From NCBI GenBank assembly GCA_021014945.1, contig MU266474.1, forward strand, positions 1 to 64,000: a stretch of 64,000 bases of DNA. Reading direction: 5' to 3'. Shown piece by piece: positions 1 through 11,211 of the stretch. The notes under the pieces were generated by a model. The model searched no databases. It was not told the DNA's origin and saw nothing but the letters and a program-made list of their open reading frames with translations. This DNA comes from Leucogyrophana mollusca (Eukaryota; Basidiomycota; Agaricomycetes; Boletales). Made by a program: the position numbers and the translations under genes. How positions within the stretch are numbered: the stretch's first letter is position 1; each line of letters begins with the position of its first letter.

Positions 1-140
1 CCATCCCACGAACAACCAGACTACCCAACCGATCTCTGTTGTGTGTTCCGTTGGAGTCTGGGGTGTTGGTTTGTGTTTGTTTTCTAGCACAGATCGCATC
101 AAGATCGACACCGGCCGAGACCATAGTCAGTCAACGCAAA

Positions 141-189
141 CATGGCAGACGAATGCAGCTGGTGCATAGATCCGAACAGGGCCCTCATT
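141..189 (+). CDS. Possible first coding exon of a gene cut off by the transposon block
   Basis: An ATG in a reasonable context opens a short frame reading MADECSWCIDPNRALI, followed directly by a consensus GTAAGC donor. No matching downstream exon can be placed, because a long block of mobile elements begins about 60 bp later. The frame does not join in phase to the UBX gene on the other side of the block. It may be a truncated host gene, a 5' leader, or chance. I do not recognise the peptide. Confidence 0.2.
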
Positions 190-930
190 GGTAAGCGAAA
201 ACACAGCCACTGCCAGAATTTAGAGTTTCACACCAAAAAGTGGGAATTAGTGCACTACAAGACCCACTACCAGGACCCCCAAATATAGGGGGGGAGGCTA
301 GATTGCCATCCGCACAAAATTTCAGAAATATTGGGCCAACACCGGATTTTTATCTGGACAAAAACGCAAAAATGCGATTTTGGCCGGATTTTTTGTCCGG
401 ACATATGGGTGGGTCTGTCGGCCGAGGGCAGATCTTGTATCCGGACACATCACCTGCCCCCACTTACTGACCGATGCAAACTTCATACTGTCAGTACCCC
501 TCAGGGCTCAGGAGCCTGACCCATACACCTGTAGCAGGGTAACTTGTTCTATTCAACCCCAAAGTTCTCTATGAGGTACTACAAAGCACTGTACTGTACT
601 CAAATGTGAAGCAACGTCAATCCTCTTGCTGACTCCAAGTAATATATGACAGCTCCACATTATTGAACCAGGTATTCAATGGGGCACTTGCTCTGTCAGT
701 CTCAAATCCATGTTCATCAGACTATGGCCCCTTTGCACGATGCTGTTGAAATCAGTGACTCAGACAGAAACTCAAACATTATTTTATTCTCGCGAGTAGA
801 TCAGACAGGGGAGAAGATACTCAAACGCAGATACACCAGCTTTCATCCTTGCTGCTTGAGCAGAGGCCATCTCCATCCCATTGCCACAATCCATACATTT
901 CCCTAACAAACAGATATCTGTCCTGGAGCA

Positions 931-938
931 TCTTCAAA
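931..938. repeat. 8-bp target-site duplication of the hAT element, left copy
   Basis: TCTTCAAA lies directly before the left terminal repeat and is repeated exactly at 4150-4157 after the right terminal repeat. Eight base pairs is the standard hAT duplication length. Confidence 0.95.
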
Positions 939-3900
939 CAGTGTTGGCGGGGTCAATCTGACCCCCGGTCAATACAGGTCAGTCAATTGGGGGTCAATAG
1001 ATACTAACTAGTCAGTCAATAGCTTCGACCAGGGTCAATGGTCACATCACGTGTAATAAGTACGGCAGTAAACTTTGAATGATATTGACGAAGGAATGGG
1101 GGTAGGAGCACTAGCACAGGAGGTGGAGTACCAGAAATACAACCATTTTCCACTCGCGATCTGTTACTGTAACTTTCCGTGCACCCCTGTCACCCACTTC
1201 AAGGATTCATGCCTCCGAAAAATGCCTGTTGGCAGCACTTTTACAGTGATGGTAAGAAATACAAAGGAAACCAGACTCATGTGAACGCTTGGTGTTTGCG
1301 ATGCCTTGAGCTCAAGGAGCAAACTTGTCAGTCAGGAGATCAAGCTGCACTTGCTGCAGGTCTCATCATTCGGGTCCGAACTGAAATAGAGCTACGAGCA
1401 GCAGGTAAGACTGTACTGTATGAGATAGACGAAATTGCACTCACTGTGGATTTAGTAATCTCTGAGAGCCTTGCTCGTGACGAGCGAATTGCAGGTCTTA
1501 AACCAATGTGCGGCAAGGTCCCGACGCTGCAAGTCACCTGAAAAACTGTCCATTAGTGGCTCCAGATGTTTGCCAGCAGGCTAGCACAGATACAAGGAGA
1601 ATACTGCACCACCAACTTCCTCAGGCTCCCTTGCACCACCCTTCTCGTCGGCACTTTGGGGCTCTTCAAGTACACCAAGAACTTCCCCAGGACCAAGTTC
1701 AATTGCGTCCACCAGGCCAACAACTCCTGTACCTGTAGATGAAGAATGACCATCAAAAAAGCAAAAGACAAGCTTTGGTCACTTACCTGCACCACCATGG
1801 CCAAAAGCACTTCACGACGAGTTTGATGATGACTGGGAAGCAATGTTCGTGTCAGCGGGGATACCATGGAATGCTGCAAACGACCCAGAAGTGCAGAAGT
1901 TTGTTGTGAAGTGGATTCCTGGTGCAAAGGTCCCAGATCGATGGCGGATGTCGGGAGTCCTGTTGGATCGGCAAGTTGTAAAGGTAGAAGCACGAACAAA
2001 GGAACAAATTCAAGGTAAACTGGCTACTGGTCAGTGCGATGGATGGAAGAATATTGCAAAGGCGTCATTGGTCAGCTCAATGGTCTCTGTTGATTTCGAG
2101 GTACGTTCTGGTCTTTTATAAATGCCATAATTTGAGGTGTGAGCTGAACTTGTGATTGCGGGATCTCATAGCCTTACCTGGTACGCACACACAACATGTC
2201 TGCCGAAAGCAAGACTGGCGAGAACCTACTTCATTGAGTAAAATCCGATATCGAGTACGCTGAGAGCCATTTCGCAGTTAGTATCATCGCATGGTGCACA
2301 GATGCTGGATCGGATGCACTCAAAATGCGAAAAGAACTCACCAAGGCCATGCCATGGATCATCACTACCGATTGCTGGGCGCACCAACTGAATCTGGTGG
2401 TCGGTGACTACTTCAAATTGAAGTTGTCTTTCCTTGAAACTGCCGAGAAGGCAAACACAGTCATAAAATGGTTCAATAATCACTCTCGCGCACTTGGGAT
2501 CCTTCGTAATGAACAAATGATCACATACCACAAAACCCTCGACCTCATCCTTCCCATGATCACTCACTGGACCTGCCACTTTCTCTCTTTTCGATGATTA
2601 CTCCAAGTCTCCATTGCCTTACGAGCCTGTTGCCTCAAGAAACAAGAAGAGCTTGAGAGCTGTGGGGGAGATAAGCGGTCAGAGAAAGACAAAGCTCAAG
2701 AGGTGATAAACACTGTTATCAGTGTTGAGTTTTGGGACAATGTAACAACGTGAGTATTGAGGTGCCAGCTGTGAATGCAGCGAACTTACAATTTCGTTGG
2801 CAGCATTAAAATCCATCTCGAACCACTCGCTATTGCAGCAAACATCCTGCAAGCCAATGACACCCGACTGGACATCACAATATTGGTCTTCGCAAATGTT
2901 TACCGCATCTACAACAATCCAAGCCCCGATGACACCATCCAGCAGCATGTCCAGTCCAGTCTTGAAAAGTGTTGGAATGATCAAGATGTTTTCATTGCTG
3001 CAATCGTCATGAATCCGTTCATCCGCGCCAAGCTCTTCGTGCCAGGTCGTCCAGAACTGACACCTCTCGGCCTGTATGGAATTGTCAAAGGTGTCTTCGA
3101 GCGAATGTTCCGCAAAAGTCCCGACTTTGCATTCTATCGCACATTTTTGGACTACTTGAATGAACAGGAAGAGTTCTCGCGATCACGAATGCATCTCGAT
3201 GAAATCAAAGTCTTGTATGATCGAGCGGTGGGCAGCTACTCCTCGATGGTTTTTTCGTTCAATACTGACAACGGCTAACAGGGAAAAAATGTGAATGTCG
3301 TAGAAATATGGAAGAACCTCGACTCTGGTGTCTCCTGTGGCTGTAATGACCTTGTCAAATTCGCCATTCGGATTCTCAGCATCGTGGCCAATAGCGCTGG
3401 TTGTGAACGACTTTATAGCAGCTACGGCGCAATTCATACCAAGCTATGAAATCATCTGTCTGAGCAAAACGTCCACAAAACATCCGTCGTCAAGATGGAT
3501 CTCAAATGCCAGCATATACAGGCGGGTTTATTGCGACCGCGCAAGAAACGCAAGTTTTCCAAGTACAAAGCTGGTGTCGGCCCATTATCCCATGCATATA
3601 CTCCATCCGATGAGCCCAGCCCTCACAGTATCACTCCCGGTGCAGGTTCCGGCAACGAATCAGAAGATGTCAAGGAAGATGAGCCTGATGAAGAACTTAC
3701 CTTCTCGGAGGTTGTGGACAAGCTCATAAAAGCAAGCATTGACTGTGATGCTTTCGGCGAGGAGTTTTCGGGTTTTTTGTCTGACAATGCAGACCACGAG
3801 ACCGCCCAACCCACCCACACTCAAATCCCTCTCAAAGACTTGTACGAGGGGGACACTAGTACTGGCCTAGACATGTTCTGGGAGAGAGGGGTTAAGAGTC

Positions 3901-4149
3901 TGGATGAGGAGCAGGCTTACTACGAGCTGAAAACAGCAGCCACTGCGACCTCAGCGTGCACCGATGCTCGAACGTCGACCATGCCTTGAGCTCAAGAATG
4001 GGCCAATATCACCTATTTTAGTATTAGCTGCCTAATGTAGATGTATTCGCACACTAGCTATTGACCTGGTTGGTCAATGATTGACTGACCTGGTCTATCG
4101 ATTGACTTTCATTGACTGACCGGTCTGACGGGGGTCATTGCCAACACTG
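939..4149 (+). mobile_element. hAT-superfamily DNA transposon, complete ends, 3.2 kb
   Basis: The element starts CAGTGTTGGC and ends GCCAACACTG. Both ends are rich in GGTCAAT/GGTCAGTCAAT words in inverted orientation (950-1040 and 4060-4140), typical subterminal repeats. An exact 8-bp duplication flanks it. One hAT transposase frame runs on the plus strand but has two nonsense codons. The clean duplication and intact ends suggest a fairly recent insertion into the TA-flanked element, now unable to make its own transposase. Confidence 0.95.
1209..3989 (+). pseudogene. hAT transposase, inactivated
   Basis: The likely start is the ATG at 1209 (MPPKNACWQHFYSDG). It opens a BED-type zinc-finger region with W and F, a C-x2-C pair, and a later MCGK...HLKNC segment that needs an intron or has a frame break near 1500-1560. 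The core follows with GKLATGQCDGWKNIAK (about 2011-2060) and ITTDCWAHQLNLVV (about 2360-2400). The C-terminal dimerisation region is at about 3350-3440 (ANSAGCERLYSS). Two in-frame TGA codons interrupt conserved stretches at 2595-2597 and 3447-3449, each where CGA (Arg) would be natural. An acidic tail runs to the TGA at 3987-3989. The family mobilises elements by cut-and-paste. This copy should be defective. Confidence 0.85.
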
Positions 4150-4157
4150 TCTTCAAA
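4150..4157. repeat. 8-bp target-site duplication of the hAT element, right copy
   Basis: TCTTCAAA, identical to 931-938. Joining the two flanks restores a continuous stretch of the surrounding TA-flanked element. Confidence 0.95.
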
Positions 4158-4402
4158 CACTTATACCAGAGGAGTCCACTATCCTGGTTCAAGAACAAGC
4201 TAGCAAATGCTTCAGTATGCTTGAACCCAATGAGGACCTGGAGTGTTTGAGAACACGAAAGAAGGAGGCAGACAAGCACTAAATTATTGTCCATGTATGT
4301 CTACGAGCTATCCTGAATGTATCTAGGCGTTTTTGAAGACTTGTATGACCGATCCGGACAAAATTGGGCGCCTTGGAGGCCTATTTGAGTGATCCGGACA
4401 AA

Positions 4403-4407
4403 GTTCG
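4403..4407. repeat. 5-bp target-site duplication of the copia element, left copy
   Basis: GTTCG directly before the LTR, repeated at 11462-11466 after the other LTR. Five base pairs is the usual Ty1/copia duplication. Confidence 0.93.
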
Positions 4408-4657
4408 TGTCGAAGATATGAGTGATAAATCTTAGAGTATATTCGACTATAAGTACACAGTATATATAGTGAATGATAATGGTGCACAGACCAGGTGAAC
4501 ATATATGTACGAGTTGTTGTACTACATATGGAAAGCATAAAAAGGAATCTATCTAAGTATAACTATGATACTAGAATGTTCCAGTAGTCCATACTGGCTA
4601 TGATAAGTCGTATACTAACATGTGATAAGAAAGAAATCATATGCTACATGTTCAACA
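4408..4657 (-). repeat. 3' LTR of the copia element
   Basis: On the element strand it starts TGTTGAACATG and ends CTTCGACA, the TG...CA ends of an LTR. It is 250 bp and nearly identical to 11212-11461. Confidence 0.96.
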
Positions 4658-4667
4658 CTCCCACTTG
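4658..4667 (-). other. Polypurine tract
   Basis: On the element strand CAAGTGGGAG lies immediately upstream of the 3' LTR, the position and composition of a plus-strand primer. Confidence 0.75.
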
Positions 4668-4668
4668 A

Positions 4669-6955
4669 CTAAGTAGCCAAGTTGACTAAGCCCAAATCCT
4701 TGCAGAACTTGATATGCTTTTGGAAAGCAAGTGGCTTCATCATGAGATCCGCCATTTGGTCTTCTGTTGGTACGAAGAATAGTTCGGCATGGCCGGCTTC
4801 GAGGAAGTCCCATATAAAATGGTAACAGATATCAATATGCTTCATCCGATGATCCTGAGCAGGATTAACTGCTAAAAAGATTGAGCCTTGATTATCTCCG
4901 CAGATAGGAGTAGGCTGTGGCGAGTCGAATCCAATTTCTCTTTGGAAGGATCGAAGCCAAGAGAGTTGACGACAGGCATCAGACATAGCCATATATTCTG
5001 CTTCTGTAGAAGACAGTGCGACTGTCTTTTGCCGTCTTGAGACCCAAGATACCACTGCATCGGCTAATAGGAATATGAAGCCCATAGTGCTTCTTCTGTC
5101 ATCTTTGTCACCGGCCCAGTCTGCATCCGTATGACAGATAAGTCCCGATAGGAGTCCACCTTGATAGAGAATCACAAATGTGATCGTGTGATTCAGATAT
5201 CGTAAGATGTAGATTCCAGCACGGTAATGCTCTTGATTTGGATGAGCGCTGTAAGATGCTAGCTTGGTGACTGCATATGCAATGTCGGGCCGTGTGCCAA
5301 GCATGACGTATAACAATGTGCCGACTAGGGATTGGAATTTGGTTTGTAACCAAAGGTCAACATGTGTTGGGGTCTGATTTCCTAAGGTTAATTCCGGATG
5401 GAAGTGGAGTACGAGCGGGTTTGGAATTCTGCATTTGGAATGTTTCTAGGGCATCCTGAATGTATTTTTGTTGATCAAGGAAAAGCTTGTGTTCTTTCCT
5501 ATCTCTTCGGATATGCATTCCTAAGAATAATTCCGCAGGTCCTAAATCTCGCATCTTGTATTGCTCCATCAAGGCCTTCTTGATGTCGTTGATTTCCTTC
5601 TTGGATGATCCCATAGGAAGTAGATCGTCAACGTAAAGGACCAAGATAAGACTTCCTTTCATTTTCTCGTAAACGTAAACGCCTGCGTCCGAATGAGTTC
5701 TGATGAATCCCATATCGAGTAACGTCTTATGGATCTTTTTGTTCCATGCGAGAGAAGCTTGTTTCAGGCCGTATATCACCTTCCACAATCTACAAACTTT
5801 CTTCTCTTGCCCTTTGACGACAAAACCTTCTGGTTGTTCCATGTATATCTCCTCGTCTAATTCTCCATAGAGGAATGCCGTTTTGACATCTAACGCTTCT
5901 ATTTCCCAATCTTCTAATGCTGCATGTGCAAGTAGGAAACAAATAGATTCGAAGTGTGCGACGGGAGAGAAGGTTTCTTCGTAATCAATGCCTTGAATCT
6001 GTGTGAACCCTTTGGTGACTAATCTAGATTTTCGTCTGCCGTCTGATTTGACTGTGAAGACCCATTTGGGCTCTATGGTCTTCCGACCCAGAGGTAAATT
6101 TACTAATCCCCAGGTTCCATTTTCTTTATGGGAATTGATTTCGTCCTGCATTGAATCCTCCCACTCTTTCCTATCAGGGGGAGATTGAATTTCCCGATAA
6201 GAGTTAGGTGCTTTGGTAACTGATGCCAGAAGGAGCTTAAGAAGAAGAGGATTTCCCGCTTCTAGAATATCTTGCTCTACTATCTTTGGCATGGAATCCA
6301 TCTGTTCGTCTGGATCTTCTATATCCATATCGTCACCTAAATTAGGATGATGTTCCTGATCTACTGGGTTACGATCTCCATAGGCATTATTTTCATTTCG
6401 CCAAGGATTACGTCCAGCATTCTCACATCTGGGTCTAGCAGGTAATGCTTCTGGAAGTTGCCTTTCCAGGGGATCAGCTGGTGGAGGTGCTTCTCCTTGC
6501 CAGTAACATGGATGTGGATGATTATATTGACGTGGGTTGTAGTATCTAGGAGGTGATACAGGTCAACGTTGTGGATTTCTTGGAGGACCATTGCATGGTA
6601 TAGGATGTATAGGTCTAGGTGGACGCAGTGGAGGGCCAGGGTCTGCCTGCCTAGGTTCTTCTTGCCTTGGTTCCTGTGGCACAGGGTCAACAGGTTCTTC
6701 GGCTTGTTCCGGTATCACAGGTTCTTCTTGTTCAGGTGGTGGTTCCTGAACTTCAGGTTCTATAGGCACAGGAACAGGTTCGTCGTCTTCCTCTTGTGGA
6801 GGTGGAATTGCTTGTTCCTCGCGTGGTTGATTGTTTTGTTTGTTTGGGTATACAGTTTCATCGAAGGTAACATCTTGGGATAGTACTATAGTACGTCTTT
6901 CCTTATCCCAGAAACGATAGCCTTTGGAGCCTGGTTTGTATCCAACGAACACCAT
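4669..6955 (-). pseudogene. Copia pol, distal part: integrase tail, reverse transcriptase and RNase H, interrupted
   Basis: Three open pieces follow each other. 6955-6563 begins with the GYKPGSKGYRFWD segment of the integrase tail and a Pro/Glu/Gln-rich linker, and stops at a TGA (6563-6565). The same frame continues beyond this stop into reverse transcriptase (down to 5357) with the LYVDDL catalytic motif at about 5620 and the KARLVTKG-like segment near 6030. A frame change near 5345 then leads to RNase H (5316-4669: TDADWAGD, SSTEAEYMA, DNQGS), ending LVNLAT. One stop and one frameshift make this a non-functional copy unless suppressed or spliced. Confidence 0.9.
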
Positions 6956-6959
6956 GGGC

Positions 6960-9017
6960 TTAGCTTTTACAGCTAGTTTGTTTTGCCTTCGTTCTTTCTG
7001 TATATGGACATACAGTAAACATCCAAATACATGGAAATAAGATATATCTGATTGGTTGTCGATTATAAATATGTACTGCCACTTCTATAGAGAGCTTCCA
7101 GAATCCATTTGATAAGCCTGCATTATGACGCATTGCTTTGGCTTTTTCTACAATGGTTCTTTGGAATCGTTCTGCTCGTCCATTTTGCTGAGGAGTTTGT
7201 GGCATTGAGGCTTCTCGTTCAATTCCAGAATTGGCTAGTAGATGATCAAATTTGGCTGATAAGAATTCCCCCCCTTGATCTGAACGGAATCTTTTCAGGG
7301 TGGATTCCAGTTGATTTTCAGCCCAAGTCTTGTAACTTTGAAAGACTTTGACAGTGTCCAACTTGTTCTTCAGGAAATACATTATCCCAAATGAAGAATA
7401 ATTGTCAAAGAACGTTGCAGTCCATTTATAGCCATCTATTGATAGATTTGGAAATTCATCGAGATCCACATGTACTAATTCTAGCGGTTTGGTCGCACGG
7501 GAAGTTGATGGTGGGAACGGTAAGCGGTGCGATTTTCCGAATTCACAACCTTCACATGGTCTATTTTCAGAAGGAAGTTTAATATCTGGAGGTCCCCCTT
7601 TGACCGATTTAGGAAGTTTTTTCAGAGCTTGTTTCCCAGCGTGTCCAAAACGCCTATGCCACAAGTCGTATTCAGAAGGAGCTACAGCATTTACTGAAGT
7701 AAAGTGCTTCTTTATACGATCTATAGGATTATAGATGTCTGCTTTAAACCAATGTAGGGTGTCTCCATCACAGTGCGAATGACCAGTGATAAGAAGACGT
7801 CCATTAGGTTTGTCCCAAATGTTTGTTTCTTGCCCATATGAAGCAAGATATGCGCCTTTTCCCAGAGCTTGATTATTTGAGAATATTCTTCCAAATGCTT
7901 CTGGTACGTAAATAACAGGTTCCAGCGTTACTTGCACTTCTTTGCCTTGGCCGTTGATATGCTTGAGAATTACAGCACCATGACCTAAAATGGCAATGTG
8001 GTGATCCTTACTGGCTAATTTGGCTTCACCTGGTTTAGGAAAATCTTTATACCACAAGAAGTCGTTTTTGTGATAGGTCGCATGTTGAGAACAGCCAGAA
8101 TCCATGAGCCACTCAGTTGATTCACACACCGAATACAAGGAAATGGAGATAGATTGAGACTCGGATACTGTTACATCTGGCATCGAAACTATTTCTAACA
8201 AGCTTATGTGATTCTGTCCAGAAGACTGTCCGCCGGAGTGATGCGTTCCAGAAGGGTTGCCTTTACCCTTCCCTTTCCCTTTCCCTTTGCCGCCTTGGCC
8301 CTTGCCCTTGCCGCCACTTTGATTCCCACCAGCTTGTCCAGAGGAAGATGGCCTGCCATTCTTCCAGTGCTGTTCCATGGTGTGGTTCGTCCTCCCACAC
8401 TTGTCGCACTTTTTCTTTATGGGGTTAGTATTGGAAACCCTGTTTATCTGGACTTTAGTAGCTGACCTGCGTGATTCCTCTTCTATAATTTTAGGAATGA
8501 CATCAGACGGCTTGATGGAGGACAATGTAAGCGTGGCCAACAGCGAAGATATAGCTGAGGCGTAGCTCTGAGGCAGTGCGTTGCAAATTTGAAGTGCCAT
8601 GAGTTGATCGGAGATCTCGATCCCTCCGTTTTTGGCTAGGGATCTTTTGTTTTCCATTTCGGAGATCTGATTCCACATACTCTTGTTGGCATCAAACTTC
8701 ATCTCCGTGAGTTCTCTATAATATACAAATGCGCCTAGGGCGCCCTTTTCTCCGTATTCGGACTTGAGTTTGGTCCATACGGCGCTTGCACTTGTTGCTG
8801 TTCCGATGTTGAATCGGAGAGTATCCTTCATATATAATTCCATAGCGCCCAATGCCCTTTCATTGTGTTCGCTTGAGGCATTGTTGGGATCGGTGATGGC
8901 ATCGTAGCATCCTGCCATGCGAAGGTAACCACGCATTGCAGATACCCAGGTTTCGTAGTTTGTGCCATCAAATGCAATAAGTTGGTTTTGCACCTTGGAA
9001 AGATCCAAGGAAGACAT
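6960..9017 (-). CDS. Copia gag, protease and integrase core, truncated by an internal deletion
   Basis: The ATG at 9017 opens a 685-residue frame. Gag is residues 1 to about 190. A CCHC zinc knuckle-like segment (CDKCGRTNHTMEQH, with H-x-x-x-H in place of a perfect CCHC) follows near residue 210, then a lysine/glycine repeat of KGKGQGGKGKGKG type. The aspartic protease motif LMDSGCSQHA is near residue 305. The integrase has an HHCC finger (HRRFGHAG...CEGCEFGK) and D, D and E residues (HVDLDEF, RSDQGGEF, and GIEREASMPQTPQQNG for the last). Around 7040 the expected segment between the integrase core and the HVFGC region is missing. The frame then shifts and stops, which separates it from the distal pol. 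Confidence 0.9.
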   Translation of the reverse strand: MSSLDLSKVQNQLIAFDGTNYETWVSAMRGYLRMAGCYDAITDPNNASSEHNERALGAMELYMKDTLRFNIGTATSASAVWTKLKSEYGEKGALGAFVYYRELTEMKFDANKSMWNQISEMENKRSLAKNGGIEISDQLMALQICNALPQSYASAISSLLATLTLSSIKPSDVIPKIIEEESRRSATKVQINRVSNTNPIKKKCDKCGRTNHTMEQHWKNGRPSSSGQAGGNQSGGKGKGQGGKGKGKGKGKGNPSGTHHSGGQSSGQNHISLLEIVSMPDVTVSESQSISISLYSVCESTEWLMDSGCSQHATYHKNDFLWYKDFPKPGEAKLASKDHHIAILGHGAVILKHINGQGKEVQVTLEPVIYVPEAFGRIFSNNQALGKGAYLASYGQETNIWDKPNGRLLITGHSHCDGDTLHWFKADIYNPIDRIKKHFTSVNAVAPSEYDLWHRRFGHAGKQALKKLPKSVKGGPPDIKLPSENRPCEGCEFGKSHRLPFPPSTSRATKPLELVHVDLDEFPNLSIDGYKWTATFFDNYSSFGIMYFLKNKLDTVKVFQSYKTWAENQLESTLKRFRSDQGGEFLSAKFDHLLANSGIEREASMPQTPQQNGRAERFQRTIVEKAKAMRHNAGLSNGFWKLSIEVAVHIYNRQPIRYILFPCIWMFTVCPYTERTKAKQTSCKS

Positions 9018-9922
9018 GATTACAAATATAGAAGGAGTTCGAGGTGATGTGGAAGCGATGAAGTTGGAGATGAATATGTAACAGGAATATGATCATGGGA
9101 TTTGAAGGTATTTCTATAATCCCTTCGCCAATTGTGTTCTAGCCAATCAAAATAGAGACTGATATGGTAGTGATAACCAGCAGTCTGGCTATGCGGTCTG
9201 CAGACAAAAGGTTTAACAATAGAACCTTTGGCTTTCCACGTGATGATTTTATCCCAATCCTTTTGTCATTCTTCTTTCGTAAAACTGTTGTACGTTGAGC
9301 TGTCAATTCCTTTATAGATATATGTGAATTGTTCTTCTGCTGTATATCCTGCAGAGTTCGGGTAGAGAATCCTCTGATCGTAGGAATCGTCTAGATCTGG
9401 CGTGAAGTTGTGTACAGTGGGGAAGAAGACGTATGGGTATTGGTGATAGTATGGTGTGGGATATAAGGTGTGTAATTTGATTGATGGCGACTCTGTGGAG
9501 GCCGTGGAAGAAATCTTGATGACAAACAACGAGACCCCCCCCCCCCGCTCCGAAGAGTCATGAATCAATCCAAACGTTTGTGAAGGTACTGACGAGAGGC
9601 CCCTTCCGCAAGCGGCTGCCTCAATCCGAACAGATCCTTCTAAAAAACCAGTCCGATGTCCAAAACAAAATGCCAAAGACGGTGATCTGTGGGACTTGTG
9701 TGTACTTTTGCGTAGCACTTGGGTGATTACCTCAGCCTCCTCGGCCTATTGGTCCCACAACGAGGCACGTGTGCCAAGGTTCTTTTCTAGTCTCGATTCA
9801 ATCTACCTCGGCAGAGAATCTCAAACGACTAGGGCGCTTTAGTGGTACACACAAGTTTTCCTTTTCAAGGATTGAAAAGGTCAGATCAAAATAGGAGAAG
9901 GATGTAGTGATGACGCAGCAGT
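9018..9922 (-). other. Copia leader between the extra frame and gag
   Basis: About 0.9 kb between the stop of the extra open frame and the gag ATG. It includes a run of ten C (plus strand, near 9535) and a possible 150-codon frame (9718-9266) that I cannot assign. It may hold packaging or splicing signals, but none is recognisable. Confidence 0.5.
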
Positions 9923-11203
9923 TCAATATTCACCATTCCAGTCAGGGGCGTACCCATCGTTAAGGTTACCCGATGCGTCAAGATCAAAGAGATCTGGTAG
10001 CGGAGATTCGATGCAGCAACTGCGGATTTCGGCGAAGACTAGTTCAAACTGGAAAGAACATTCAGATATTTGGAGTTCGTTCCAAGCTGCGAGTAAATCC
10101 TGCTGTAAATCCGGATTAGGTCCTTCCCAGCGATATTCCTGAATTTCTCGGAAGATGCTGTCGTATCCGGAAGGAAAAACTACCCAATCAGGATAAGAAC
10201 CGTCTGGAAGGCGAGAGTTTTGTGCAAAGTTTTCAAACTCTGCATCGGACGAGTGAGTTGACCTGTTATCTTCTGTGTCTGCGAAGTCAGAGTCATAAGT
10301 GACGCAGCCTGGGATGAATTCCGGAGTAGGAAGACGATGAGGAGGTACTGGGATGTATCGAAGGGTAAGTCCCTCAGAAAGTTGACCTATATCTTCGTCG
10401 TCAGTGAAACCATAGGGATCGGTAAAAGAGCCGACATCTCTGTAAGTTGCAATTAAACGGAGAAATAGATAATAAGCTGGCCAAGGTTCAGTTCTTGGGT
10501 TTTGGTCTGGGAAGACACTATCAACATCAAGTGGATCTCCCAATTGATAGGGAGCAAAGGTGTCGTAGTTAAAATGGTCAGTATATGATGCCAACCGAAG
10601 GATACGTTCCCATTGCCACTCTCGAACTTGGAGGTAAGAGGCGCGGTGATCGTGCTCTGTAGGATAATCACCAGTTAAAAACCTATTGAAGTCGTAAAAC
10701 TGCTGTGGGAGAACTTCGTATTCAATGAGTTGTTGTTGTTGAACTTGATTCACAACGTGAAGTTCAGCAAGGAATAGGTGTAGACAGTCGTGATATCCTG
10801 GATTTGCTACTCCATCAAATAAAACCATTTGCTGATTGAAGACAAGATAAGGAGCAAGCTCTTCAAAGCGAGTCCAGGGACGGGTGTCGACATAGTCTGG
10901 AAGAGGTTCCCAGTCAACGATGTCTTCAGGAAAGGCTCCCAGTGTTTGTAGTATGGGAGTAGTGGAATCAGCGATATATGGAGGAGGGTTTGGACGAGGT
11001 AGTGTATGATGATTGGGAGTATACCGTATATTCAACCAGTGTTCTGTCGAATCGGATTCAGACAGGATACGTTCAACTGCTTCTGCGTTGACCGAGCGTA
11101 GTCGTCGCTGTTCTTGATGAGTGCGATGAGTGAAGAAGAAGAGATGCACGGTTTGAGCGAGAAGATCCACAATGAGTTGAGTGAAGTAGTTAGAGCGTGG
11201 GGC
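9923..11203 (-). CDS. Long extra open frame between the primer site and gag of the copia element
   Basis: The frame is open from just after the primer binding site (11203) to a TGA at 9923, about 427 codons, on the same strand as gag-pol. It has no ATG until about 10828, so the first 125 or so codons would need splicing, a non-AUG start or frameshifting. The translation is rich in D, E, P, Y and W and low in Lys, with many polar-aromatic stretches. There is no signal peptide, membrane span or zinc knuckle. It does not resemble gag, pol or an envelope protein I know. The length without stops argues that it is, or recently was, coding. Function unknown. Confidence 0.55.
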   Translation of the reverse strand, partial: APRSNYFTQLIVDLLAQTVHLFFFTHRTHQEQRRLRSVNAEAVERILSESDSTEHWLNIRYTPNHHTLPRPNPPPYIADSTTPILQTLGAFPEDIVDWEPLPDYVDTRPWTRFEELAPYLVFNQQMVLFDGVANPGYHDCLHLFLAELHVVNQVQQQQLIEYEVLPQQFYDFNRFLTGDYPTEHDHRASYLQVREWQWERILRLASYTDHFNYDTFAPYQLGDPLDVDSVFPDQNPRTEPWPAYYLFLRLIATYRDVGSFTDPYGFTDDEDIGQLSEGLTLRYIPVPPHRLPTPEFIPGCVTYDSDFADTEDNRSTHSSDAEFENFAQNSRLPDGSYPDWVVFPSGYDSIFREIQEYRWEGPNPDLQQDLLAAWNELQISECSFQFELVFAEIRSCCIESPLPDLFDLDASGNLNDGYAPDWNGEY

Positions 11204-11211
11204 TCATAACC
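11192..11211 (-). promoter_or_regulatory. Primer binding site matching the anticodon arm of initiator Met tRNA
   Basis: Directly inside the 5' LTR the plus strand reads GCGTGGGGCTCATAACC, which resembles the anticodon stem-loop of initiator tRNA-Met (CTCATAA containing the CAT anticodon), not a tRNA 3' end. Drosophila copia is known to prime from the 5' half of a cleaved initiator tRNA paired at this same place. The same half-tRNA priming is inferred here. Confidence 0.75.

Noticed and set aside
8240..8320. Repeats in the copia gag tail as a tandem-repeat locus
   Set aside because: They encode the Lys/Gly-rich stretch of gag and are part of the coding sequence.
9923..11203. The extra copia frame as an envelope-like gene
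   Set aside because: It lacks a signal peptide and a membrane span and lies before gag, not after pol.
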